Shown: one piece after another, positions 7,937 through 14,536 of the stretch
How the letters are laid out: each line of letters starts with the position of its first letter
How positions within the stretch are numbered: the first letter of the stretch is position 1
NCBI GenBank assembly: GCA_949127695.1
Contig: CASBQH010000065.1
Coordinates: forward strand, 1-15,541
Reading direction: 5' to 3'
DNA: 15,541 nt
From: Synechococcales cyanobacterium PMM_0073
Lineage (GTDB): Bacteria > Cyanobacteriota > Cyanobacteriia > Elainellales > Elainellaceae
Position numbers and translations under genes: made by a program
The notes under the pieces: model-generated
The model's input: only the letters and a program-made list of their open reading frames with translations
What the model was told of the DNA's origin: nothing
Database searches by the model: none

Positions 7937-8147
7937 AGAGATTTAACGCTCCCAAATAAGCAGATTTGACCGGAGACAGCCGCAGCTCAGCCGTCAGATT
8001 GGGCAGTTAGAGCCCTGCAAAAGCGCTGAGTCTTGCCGAATTCTTGACAGTTTTCGCCTAGAGTTAGTTTCAGCTTCTCATGGCGATGATCGGCTGGAGC
8101 GATGAGAAGCGCTGCATCGCTAAATTCTGGGGTTGAACAATCTGATC
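7937..8147. promoter_or_regulatory. Divergent spacer before the membrane-protein and PAP2 genes
   Basis: These 211 bases separate two divergent genes. A perfect -35-like TTGACA stands at 8044-8049 on the plus strand. The best -10 candidate at usable spacing (TAGTTT, 15 bases on) is poor. Downstream of it, 8073-8121 can fold into two competing hairpins, listed separately. No promoter for the minus-strand gene could be assigned. Confidence 0.35.
8073..8121 (+). repeat. Overlapping inverted repeats in the PAP2 leader
   Basis: GCTTCTCAT at 8073-8081 pairs perfectly with ATGAGAAGC at 8102-8110 (loop 20). AGCGATG at 8098-8104 pairs perfectly with CATCGCT at 8115-8121 (loop 10). The two stems share 8102-8104 and so exclude each other. 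The site lies 27-75 bases before the chosen ATG at 8148. It may be an RNA switch, a DNA-binding site or chance. Confidence 0.5.
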
Positions 8148-8840
8148 ATGCTAAGACGGCTGCTGAAATTTTGGCTGCAAAAAATTTATCCTAACGTAGC
8201 GCTGCTGATTACTACGCTGGGTACGGTTGGCCTGCTGGCCTGTTTGCTCAGCCTCTGGGGCTTAGCGCAGCTGTTTGACGAAATTTTGGAGCAAGAGTCT
8301 TTTGCGTTTGATAAAACGATCTTGCTCTGGATTCATCAGGTTGCCAGCCCAACGCTCGATCAGCTGATGCTGGCAGTTACGAATTTGGCCAATCCACAGG
8401 TGGCAATACCGCTGACTGGAGCGGCTTTGGGGCTGCTGATCTGGCGGCGCTATTTTGCAGAAGCGCTGATTTTTATCATGGCCTGCCTGGGCGGCACGAT
8501 TTTGAACGTGGGGCTGAAGCTGCTGTTTGTGAGGCAGCGCCCCCAGCTTTGGCAGCAGCTGATTACGGAAACCTCTTTCAGCTTCCCCAGCGGTCATGCC
8601 TTGGGATCGGTGGTGCTGTACGGGATGATTGGCTATTTGCTGGCTCAGAAGTACCCGGATCTGAGCCGCCTGATCTATGGGTTGGCGCTGAGTATAATTC
8701 TGGCCATCAGCTTTAGCCGCCTCTATTTGGGCGTCCATTGGCCGACTGATATTCTGGCAGGCTGGGGCATTGGCTTTTTGTGGCTGATGGTTTGCATCAC
8801 GATGCTAAAGCTGCAAAGGCTGCGCCATCAGCCTCTGTAG
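8148..8840 (+). CDS. PAP2-superfamily membrane phosphatase
   Basis: A 230-residue integral membrane protein with about six helices and the complete three-part acid-phosphatase signature. Motif 1 is K-x6-R-P (K124, R131, P132); motif 2 is P-S-G-H at 147-150; motif 3 is S-R-x5-H-x3-D (S190, R191, H197, D201). The catalytic histidines H150 and H197 are present, so it should be active. Family members remove phosphate from lipid phosphates such as phosphatidic acid or undecaprenyl diphosphate; the exact substrate cannot be told from sequence. The ATG at 8148 is chosen; a TTG at 8133 would add five residues. No good Shine-Dalgarno precedes either. The gene is convergent with nei, 29 bases apart. 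Confidence 0.92.
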   Translation: MLRRLLKFWLQKIYPNVALLITTLGTVGLLACLLSLWGLAQLFDEILEQESFAFDKTILLWIHQVASPTLDQLMLAVTNLANPQVAIPLTGAALGLLIWRRYFAEALIFIMACLGGTILNVGLKLLFVRQRPQLWQQLITETSFSFPSGHALGSVVLYGMIGYLLAQKYPDLSRLIYGLALSIILAISFSRLYLGVHWPTDILAGWGIGFLWLMVCITMLKLQRLRHQPL

Positions 8841-8850
8841 TGCCTGCAAA

Positions 8851-8877
8851 TTGCCTCTTATGCAAAAGGCTAGGCAA
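8851..8877. terminator. Weak inverted repeat between PAP2 and nei ends
   Basis: TTGCCT at 8851-8856 is complementary to AGGCAA at 8872-8877, and an inner GCCT/AGGC pairing is also possible (8853-8856 with 8867-8870). It overlaps the nei stop codon. The stems are short and no clean T-tract follows, so a terminator role is tentative. Confidence 0.2.
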
Positions 8878-9694
8878 CGCTCTGGCACTGCGGGCAATAA
8901 TATAGCCTGCGTCCGGCCAGCGTTTCTTTCAAAATTGGCTGGCCGCAGATGTAGCAGGGCTGAGCTTCTCGGCCAAACACATAGTGCCGATAGTCGCGGC
9001 GGCGCTTTCCGGCGGCTTTGAGGCTTTGAGCCAGCTGTAAGTCGTTGGTGATGCCGTTGGACTGGTAAGACTGCCGGGTGACGCCAATCGCCGCTGCCGC
9101 TAGCTTCAGAATCTGGGCGTCGGTGCAGTCTAGCGGACGCAGGCTGGGATGAATTCGCGCCACAAACAGCACTTCGCTGCGGAGATAGTTGCCCAGTCCG
9201 CAGAGAAAATGCTGATCGAGCAACAGCGACACCAACCCTCGCCGCCGAAAGCGCGGATCGACCAACCGCTCTATTACCTGCGCCACCGTTGTCGCTTCAT
9301 CCAGCAGATCAGACCCTAGCTTGCTGAGAAACGGATGGTGGGCAATCGCCAGTTGATCTAGCACTTCAATATCAGAAGCGCTGTAGAGCAGAGCCGATTT
9401 TTTGTCGCTATGAATGGCTAGCCGCAGCTGCCGATTGGTCTGCGGGTAGTCGTGCAGAGGCCGAATCATCCATTTGCCATAGAGCTGATTGTGGCTGTAA
9501 ATGCTGAGCTGATTGTCAAACCGAATCAGCAGCGCCTTGCCATGCGGCTGCACCGCCGTAATTTCATGCCCTTGCAGCGTCGTTTCGTAGGGCTTCAGGT
9601 GCGGGAAGGCAAAGAACAGGCTGCTGACGGGGCGCAGGGCAATTGCTTTGGCGATTTGATCAGCGGCGCGTTTAATCTCTGGCCCTTCTGGCAT
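8870..9694 (-). CDS. nei: Endonuclease VIII (Nei-type DNA glycosylase/AP lyase)
   Basis: A 274-residue base-excision-repair enzyme that removes oxidised pyrimidines and cuts the abasic site. The start M-P-E-G-P-E-I is the Nei form, not the Fpg form M-P-E-L-P-E, and supplies the catalytic Pro2 and Glu3. K53 sits in H-G-K-A-L-L, as in E. coli Nei. The helix-two-turn-helix region has L-C-G-L-G-N-Y with N169. The C-terminal zinc finger has C247, C250, C267 and C270 with G-R-R at 261-263. All key residues are there and the length is normal (E. coli 263). The ATG at 9694 is fixed by the N-terminal catalytic proline; no Shine-Dalgarno is seen. It is transcribed alone and divergently from the antiporter gene. 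Confidence 0.95.
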   Translation of the reverse strand: MPEGPEIKRAADQIAKAIALRPVSSLFFAFPHLKPYETTLQGHEITAVQPHGKALLIRFDNQLSIYSHNQLYGKWMIRPLHDYPQTNRQLRLAIHSDKKSALLYSASDIEVLDQLAIAHHPFLSKLGSDLLDEATTVAQVIERLVDPRFRRRGLVSLLLDQHFLCGLGNYLRSEVLFVARIHPSLRPLDCTDAQILKLAAAAIGVTRQSYQSNGITNDLQLAQSLKAAGKRRRDYRHYVFGREAQPCYICGQPILKETLAGRRLYYCPQCQSVA

Positions 9695-9806
9695 GGTGAG
9701 TTCGGTTTTGGAGTAGCAGTGTTTAAGTTCTGCCCTCTGGCCGAAGCAGGAGCAGAGCTAGTTTGGTAGTCTAGTGCAGCAATATTAAGTTATTTTACGC
9801 AGGCTT
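9695..9806. promoter_or_regulatory. Divergent spacer between nei and the antiporter gene
   Basis: A 112-base spacer that becomes AT-rich at 9779-9797 (AATATTAAG and TATTTTA), the likely promoter area for the antiporter. No confident -35/-10 pair was found for either gene, and no LexA-like box for nei. An AGG lies 4 bases before the ATG at 9807. Confidence 0.3.
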
Positions 9807-11093
9807 ATGTGGATTAGCTCGCATATCTGGGATTTTCTGGTGGTCGGGCTATTGCTGCTGGGCGTGACGCTGGGTTCAAGCTGGATCAGCCGTCTGCCGC
9901 TGTCCTATGCTCTGGTCTACTTAGTCTTTGGAATTTTGCTGGGGCCGTTTGGCCTCAAAATTATTGACCTAGAGCCGGATGCCGAATTCTTAGAACAGCT
10001 GACTGAGATCGTGGTGATTGTCTCGCTATTCGCCTGCGGCTTCAAGATGAACCGCCCGCTCAGGCTGGGGGCTTGGCATTCCACTGTCCGACTGATTGGG
10101 CTGCTGATGCCGCTCTCAATTGCAGCGCTGGCCTTACTCGGCCATTTTGCTCTCAAGCTAGACTGGGGCGCAGCCATTTTGCTGGGGGCAATTTTAGCTC
10201 CAACTGACCCGGTTCTAGCCTCCGAGGTGCAGGTGAACCACGCTGAAGATCAAAACGAGCTGCGGTTTGGCCTCACTTCTGAGGGCGGCTTGAACGACGC
10301 GCTGGCCTTTCCCTTTGTCTACTTTGGCCTGCACTGGCTGCAAAAAGGCAGCGACTGGCAGAGCTGGTTTAAGTCCTGGGTGCTGGTAGATCTAATCTGG
10401 GCAATTGCTGCTGGAATTGCTGGCGGCATCTTGGTGGCAAAATTGATCAATATTCTGAGCCATCAGGCTCGCAAAATTGACGGCATCGAACCAGAAGTTG
10501 AGGATCTAATTGCGCTAGCGACGATCTCGCTCACCTATGCTCTGACTGAAATTATCAACGGCTACGGGTTTTTGGCCGTCTTTGTGGCGGGTGTCTGCGT
10601 TCGGCGCAGCCATACTCTCGAAGCTGAGAAAAAACATTCACAGCTACATTTTGTCAGCCTGCTAGAAAAGCTGCTGGAAGTTGGCACGATCTTGCTGCTG
10701 GGTTCTTTACTCCGGTTTGAGCCCATGCGACTCTATGCCGGCTCATCCCTGCTAGTCGCTGGGTCGCTCATTTTTCTAATTCGACCCATTGCCACCTGGA
10801 TTAGCACGATGGGCGATAGTCTGCGCCCCGCCACCCGCCTGCTGCTCGGCTGGTTCGGGATTCGGGGTGTAGGTTCACTCTACTATTTGTTTTATGCGCT
10901 GAGCGACGATATTCCAAGCGAAGTTGGTACGCCCCTCAGCTGGATTGTGCTCTTTACGGTGGCGTTCTCGGTACTGATTCACGGCGTTACCACTACGCCG
11001 CTGATGAACTGGTACAACCGCCGCTTTGGCCTAGAGAGCCGCATGGAGCCAGAAACGCTAGCGGCAGATACTTCGGCTGATCCAGAAGCTTGA
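9807..11093 (+). CDS. CPA1-family Na+/H+ (cation/proton) antiporter
   Basis: A 428-residue membrane transporter of the sodium/hydrogen exchanger fold, with about twelve helices over residues 8-400 and a short acidic tail (405-428). Core motifs: A-P-T-D-P-V at 131-136 (T133, D134); S-E-G-G-L-N-D-A at 158-165 with the N163-D164 pair that marks electroneutral CPA1 members; R327-P328; and G-I-R-G at 351-354. It should exchange Na+ or K+ for H+ to control internal pH and salt. Which membrane it sits in is not shown. The tail is far shorter than in antiporters with regulatory C-terminal domains. The start ATG at 9807 gives a complete first helix. The next gene begins 101 bases on. Confidence 0.92.
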   Translation: MWISSHIWDFLVVGLLLLGVTLGSSWISRLPLSYALVYLVFGILLGPFGLKIIDLEPDAEFLEQLTEIVVIVSLFACGFKMNRPLRLGAWHSTVRLIGLLMPLSIAALALLGHFALKLDWGAAILLGAILAPTDPVLASEVQVNHAEDQNELRFGLTSEGGLNDALAFPFVYFGLHWLQKGSDWQSWFKSWVLVDLIWAIAAGIAGGILVAKLINILSHQARKIDGIEPEVEDLIALATISLTYALTEIINGYGFLAVFVAGVCVRRSHTLEAEKKHSQLHFVSLLEKLLEVGTILLLGSLLRFEPMRLYAGSSLLVAGSLIFLIRPIATWISTMGDSLRPATRLLLGWFGIRGVGSLYYLFYALSDDIPSEVGTPLSWIVLFTVAFSVLIHGVTTTPLMNWYNRRFGLESRMEPETLAADTSADPEA

Positions 11094-11194
11094 GCTGCGG
11101 AATTTGGCGCAAGCCGATTGAAGTAGGATGATAGGACTGCATCGCTGCATGTCAACTCAGCCCTGTTTCCTCACATCGTCGCTTCTGGTGATCT
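11094..11194 (+). promoter_or_regulatory. Spacer before the DUF4359 gene
   Basis: A 101-base gap on the same strand. It contains CTGCATCGCTGCAT at 11137-11150, whose TGCA ends are self-complementary and whose first nine bases recur in two other spacers of this window. GGTG lies about 6 bases before the ATG at 11195. No clear promoter boxes or terminator were seen. Confidence 0.3.
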
Positions 11195-11605
11195 ATGACA
11201 AAGTTTAGAGTTGCTCCCTATCTCGCAGGCATGGTTTTGGTGGGTCTGGGCGTGGCCCTGGCGGTGACAAACCCCAGCGAAGCGGCCTACAAAGACTATG
11301 CGGCGCGGCGGATTACGCAACAGCTGCAAGAAAAAGAATGCATCAAGCTAGATGAATCGTACCGCGACCTCTGCAAGCTGCTCGATCGCCCCCAGGGACA
11401 AGCCTTACTCCAGCGGCTAGTCGCAGATCACACAGAGCGCCAGAACTATCTGCTGTTCAGCCTCTATCAAACCAACTTCTCCACAGAGAACATGCTGCCG
11501 TCTTTTTTAAGCGGTTTTCTGTCGCTGCCCCAAATCTCTTACCAGACTGAAACCGTCGGCCTATTTGGGCAGTTTCAGACCTACCGAGTCGAGCAGCAGC
11601 GTTAA
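11195..11605 (+). CDS. DUF4359-family small anchored protein
   Basis: A 136-residue protein with one N-terminal hydrophobic segment (about residues 8-24), then T-N-P at 25-27, A-Y-K-D-Y-A at 31-36 and two cysteines (C49, C60). R-Q-N-Y-L-L-F-S-L-Y at 82-91 and Y-Q-T-E-T-V-G at 116-122 follow near the end. This order is characteristic of cyanobacterial DUF4359 proteins as I remember them; the function is unknown. The hydrophobic segment could be an uncleaved anchor, with the rest outside the cytoplasm. The two cysteines might then pair. Its stop TAA (11603-11605) overlaps the stop of the convergent lnt gene. Confidence 0.85.
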   Translation: MTKFRVAPYLAGMVLVGLGVALAVTNPSEAAYKDYAARRITQQLQEKECIKLDESYRDLCKLLDRPQGQALLQRLVADHTERQNYLLFSLYQTNFSTENMLPSFLSGFLSLPQISYQTETVGLFGQFQTYRVEQQR

Positions 11606-13155
11606 GCCCCACCCCACCGCCACTGCAGCCAGCCCAGCAGCGTCAGCCCCAGCAGCAGCGGCGTCAGCCAGTTGCCCCAGCGCATATAGAGCGTCTGAGC
11701 CGAGCGCGGATAGATCTGGTGAAGGTGCGTTTCGGTGGTTCTAAAGCCAGAGCGCCACTGGATGCGGCCATGCGGATCGATCACGCCGGAGTAGCCGGTG
11801 TTGGTGGCGCGGACGGCCCAGCGGCTGGTCTCAATTGCCCGCATAATGTCATGCGCCTGATGCTGTGCCATCAGCCCTCTGCCGTAAGGGTCGTTGTTAG
11901 AGGCCGTCAAGATAAACTGCCCGCCTGCTGCCGCCTGCCGTCGAAACAGCTCTGGAAAGGCCGAGTCGTAGCAGATGCCAGCAATGGCGAGGCCAAACGG
12001 CGTTTGCAGCTGCTGGTCAAAGCGGCCAGGACGCATCGCCAGATCCACCGGCGACAGACGGCCAATCAGCCTGCCCAGAACTGGCTCAAACGGAATATAT
12101 TCGCCCAGCGGTACCAGCTTCACCTTGTCGTACTGCCCCACAACTTCGCCCTGCCCGCTGAGGCTAAACAGCGTCTGGGTGATTTTGCCCTGCTGCAAGC
12201 CCACCGTGCCCAGCCAAGCCGGAACGCCCTGCTGCACAATGGCCTTGTATAGCGGGTTTTGGGCAGGTCGGTTAATCCAGAGCCAGGGCAATGCGCCTTC
12301 GGGCGTGAGGACGGCTGCTGCGCCCTCGGCCACTAGGGTTTCGTAGCCGCTTAAATAGCTGCGAATTGAAAGATTTTGGTCAAACAGCTTGATCCGCGTG
12401 GGGACATTGCCCTGGACAATCCCAATTTTGATCGCCTGAGCTGAATCTTGCAGCGGCTGACTATACAGCCCAAAGCCAATGCCATGCAGCAACAGCAGCA
12501 GCCCTGCCGCAGCGGCCAAATATGGCTGAGCCTGTCTTGGCCGTTCAGCTCCAACCATCCAGGCTTCGGCCAGCAGGCCATTGCAGGCGACCATTGCGGC
12601 GGCAATCGGGAACGGGCCAGAGATCTGCCCCAGATGCAGAACCGCCAGATTGGCAGGGCTTTGCGTATAGGCTAGCGAAGTCCAGTCGAGAATGCCCTGG
12701 TTCCAGAGCGCCTCTAGCCCCGACCAGAGGCTTGCGCCCAGCAGCACTCGCAGCCCCGACGGCCAAGCCCGACTCCGGCGCATCACCCCAGCCCAGATCA
12801 CGACCAGCCCGGTGCCCCAGAGCGTGATCATCGCCCAACAAAAGCCAGTCACCGCGAGGCTTGCCAGCCAGGGAACGCCCATCCAGGTGAGCGGATGCAG
12901 ATCGCGAATCCAGGAGAGCGCCAGTCCGTGGTAGCCCAGACTCCAGCAGAGCGCGATCAGCCAGCCTCGGCGCAGATTGGCTCGCTGTGTCAGCAGCCAG
13001 AGCGGAGCCAGCGCCACCCAGGCCAAGATCCAGGCATTCAGCGGAGCCGGGGCTAATCCCATCAAAATCCCGCTGCCCAAAGAAATTAAGAGCGGCTGAT
13101 CAATCACCAGATTTGAGAGCAGCGCGGTAGTCTTGATCGTAGTTGTGGGTGGCAT
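11602..13155 (-). CDS. lnt: Apolipoprotein N-acyltransferase
   Basis: A 517-residue inner-membrane enzyme that adds the third acyl chain to the N-terminal cysteine of lipoproteins. Six or so helices span residues 20-230. A periplasmic nitrilase-type domain follows (about 242-485), then a last helix (495-512). The catalytic triad is visible: E286 in T-P-E-G-A-L-P-W, K344 in Y-D-K-V-K-L-V-P-L-G-E-Y, and C395 in G-I-C-Y-D-S-A-F-P-E. Length and order match E. coli Lnt (512). The ATG at 13155 has AGGAG 11 bases upstream. Its neighbour across the divergent spacer encodes a lipoprotein, a fitting substrate, although Lnt acts on lipoproteins in general. Confidence 0.95.
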   Translation of the reverse strand: MPPTTTIKTTALLSNLVIDQPLLISLGSGILMGLAPAPLNAWILAWVALAPLWLLTQRANLRRGWLIALCWSLGYHGLALSWIRDLHPLTWMGVPWLASLAVTGFCWAMITLWGTGLVVIWAGVMRRSRAWPSGLRVLLGASLWSGLEALWNQGILDWTSLAYTQSPANLAVLHLGQISGPFPIAAAMVACNGLLAEAWMVGAERPRQAQPYLAAAAGLLLLLHGIGFGLYSQPLQDSAQAIKIGIVQGNVPTRIKLFDQNLSIRSYLSGYETLVAEGAAAVLTPEGALPWLWINRPAQNPLYKAIVQQGVPAWLGTVGLQQGKITQTLFSLSGQGEVVGQYDKVKLVPLGEYIPFEPVLGRLIGRLSPVDLAMRPGRFDQQLQTPFGLAIAGICYDSAFPELFRRQAAAGGQFILTASNNDPYGRGLMAQHQAHDIMRAIETSRWAVRATNTGYSGVIDPHGRIQWRSGFRTTETHLHQIYPRSAQTLYMRWGNWLTPLLLGLTLLGWLQWRWGGA

Positions 13156-13177
13156 ACTCGAAATATCTCCTGACGGC

Positions 13178-13209
13178 GCTCAGCCTTGCTCAGCTCAGCC
13201 TTGCTCAGC
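13178..13209. repeat. Perfect 15-bp tandem repeat
   Basis: CTCAGCCTTGCTCAG is found at 13179-13193 and again at 13194-13208 with no gap. The match continues one base on each side. It lies in the divergent spacer upstream of the lipoprotein gene. Confidence 0.95.
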
Positions 13210-13227
13210 ATAGAAGATTTTGCCCGA

Positions 13228-13270
13228 TGCCTGTTCTGGTGCCTGTTCTATATTCAGCTCTATATTCAGC
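13228..13270. repeat. Two adjacent 12-bp-period tandem repeats
   Basis: TGCCTGTTCT occurs at 13228-13237 and 13240-13249. CTATATTCAGC occurs at 13248-13258 and 13260-13270. Both have a 12-base period and the two pairs touch. The second pair doubles a -10-like TATATT. Confidence 0.95.
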
Positions 13271-13273
13271 CTT

Positions 13274-14527
13274 ATGCCCAGCTCGCGATCACGGTTTGTT
13301 CAGCTTGTCGTCAGCGGTCTGCTGATCGGCCTGCTGCTGGCCGGATGCGGGGGCGGACAAGGGGCTGAACCCCTGCTGCGCCAAGAGATTTCAGCCAAAA
13401 TTCAAACCTGGCTGGCGAGTCGGCCAGAAGTGCAAGCCAAGTCCAGCCTGTTTCCGCTGGAAACCGAAAGCAGGCTGTCGCAGTCGCTCGATCGCTATGG
13501 CAAAGCCTTAGAGCTGCCGGGGGCAGTAGTCGCCATTGCCTCTTCCAAGCAGGTTTGGATGCAGGCTACCGGATTATCCGATCTAGCTGAACAGGTCGCG
13601 CTCCAGCCGGATGATCGATTTCGGCTGGGTAACTTGAGCGAGCTGTTTGTGGCCGTAGTCTGTCTTCAGCTGACCGAAGAAGAATCACTTAGCCTCAAAG
13701 ACCCAATTGCCGACTGGCTGCCTGCCGAACTGCTCCGCGCAATTCCCAACGCCGACCCGCTTGAAACCGGCAAAATTACGGTGCGGCAGCTGCTCAACCA
13801 TACCAGCGCCCTGCCCAATCTGGATGTAGCGGCCTTTCAGCAGGCGGTTAAAGCTGACCCCAGCCACCGCTGGAAAATTGCTGAGCTGATGCCCTTTATG
13901 AGCCAGCCAGCCAGCCGCAGCCGAGGCTTCAGCTATTCTCGGCTCAACTATCTGTTGCTGGAGCTAATCATTGACCGGGCTGGCGGCAGTTCGTTGGCAG
14001 AGGCGATCCAAACCCGGATTGTGCAGCCACTCGATCTCAAAAATACCTACGTTGAGCTGAGCGCCACCAAAACCATTGCTCACGGCTATCAAGACTGGAA
14101 CGGCGACGGCTCCCGCGAGGACGTGACGCAGCCGCTCATTAACACCGGGCTGGGGCTGGGCGGACAGGCAATCATCTCGAATGCGCCAGACTTGATTCGG
14201 TTTTTTCAGGCGCTATTCCAGCAAGAACAGCTGCTGACGCCCAGCTCGCAAGAGCGAATGCTCACCCTTGTCGAGATGCGTAAAGGCGGATATGGCCTGG
14301 GAATTCTCAATTCGCTCAGCCGCTGGGGCGAAACCTGGGGGCAGACAGACAATACGGCAACTGGCTTTTCATCTGCGGTGTTTTATCTGCCGGTGCATGA
14401 TTTGGTCATTGTCGCCTGGACGAACACAGCCGATAGCGACAACCGTCCGATTGCGCTGGTTGAATCTAGCTTGGAGATTGTGCTGGGCAGTTTTTCTAAA
14501 GTTCCGACTGGCGCAACCATGCAGTAG
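13274..14527 (+). CDS. Lipoprotein of the serine hydrolase (class C beta-lactamase-like) fold, likely catalytically dead
   Basis: A 417-residue protein. Residues 1-24 are a lipoprotein signal ending in the lipobox L-A-G-C, with C25 the lipidated residue. A beta-lactamase/PBP4*-like domain (PF00144 type) runs from about 70 to 405: P-G-A-V-V-A-I near 82, F-R-L-G at 116-119, V-R-Q-L-L-N-H-T-S at 170-178, and a G-F-S-S-A strand at 364-368. By eye the three active-site motifs are altered. S-x-x-K is N-L-S-E (N120, E123), Y-S-N is Y-S-R (221-223), and H-x-G is Q-T-D (357-359). I infer a binding or scaffold role rather than hydrolysis. ATG 13274 is chosen because it begins the signal peptide. A TTG at 13220 would add 18 residues. 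No Shine-Dalgarno is seen. Confidence 0.85.
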   Translation: MPSSRSRFVQLVVSGLLIGLLLAGCGGGQGAEPLLRQEISAKIQTWLASRPEVQAKSSLFPLETESRLSQSLDRYGKALELPGAVVAIASSKQVWMQATGLSDLAEQVALQPDDRFRLGNLSELFVAVVCLQLTEEESLSLKDPIADWLPAELLRAIPNADPLETGKITVRQLLNHTSALPNLDVAAFQQAVKADPSHRWKIAELMPFMSQPASRSRGFSYSRLNYLLLELIIDRAGGSSLAEAIQTRIVQPLDLKNTYVELSATKTIAHGYQDWNGDGSREDVTQPLINTGLGLGGQAIISNAPDLIRFFQALFQQEQLLTPSSQERMLTLVEMRKGGYGLGILNSLSRWGETWGQTDNTATGFSSAVFYLPVHDLVIVAWTNTADSDNRPIALVESSLEIVLGSFSKVPTGATMQ

Positions 14528-14536
14528 CCGATTCCG

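Larger units (their letters stand above)
13156..13273. promoter_or_regulatory. Divergent lnt / lipoprotein spacer built of tandem duplications
   Basis: This 118-base spacer serves both divergent genes. The lnt side has AGGAG at about 13167-13171. The other side is made of three short tandem duplications (13178-13270). Two copies of the -10-like TATATT lie at 13249-13254 and 13261-13266. The second ends 7 bases before the ATG at 13274, so a leaderless transcript is conceivable. No matching -35 box is seen. Confidence 0.35.

Noticed and set aside
725..9694. comM, the RadD-like helicase and nei as a linked DNA-uptake/repair system
   Set aside because: They are separated by unrelated genes and belong to different transcription units; nothing in the sequence links them beyond all acting on DNA.
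9695..9806. Possible LexA-like box upstream of nei
   Set aside because: The nearest match lacks the GTAC half and has several mismatches.
682..14527. ATGCAGTAG present three times (682-690, minus strand 725-733, 14519-14527)
   Set aside because: Two copies are simply Met-Gln-stop gene ends, and the first is the arm of the inverted repeat; probably coincidence.
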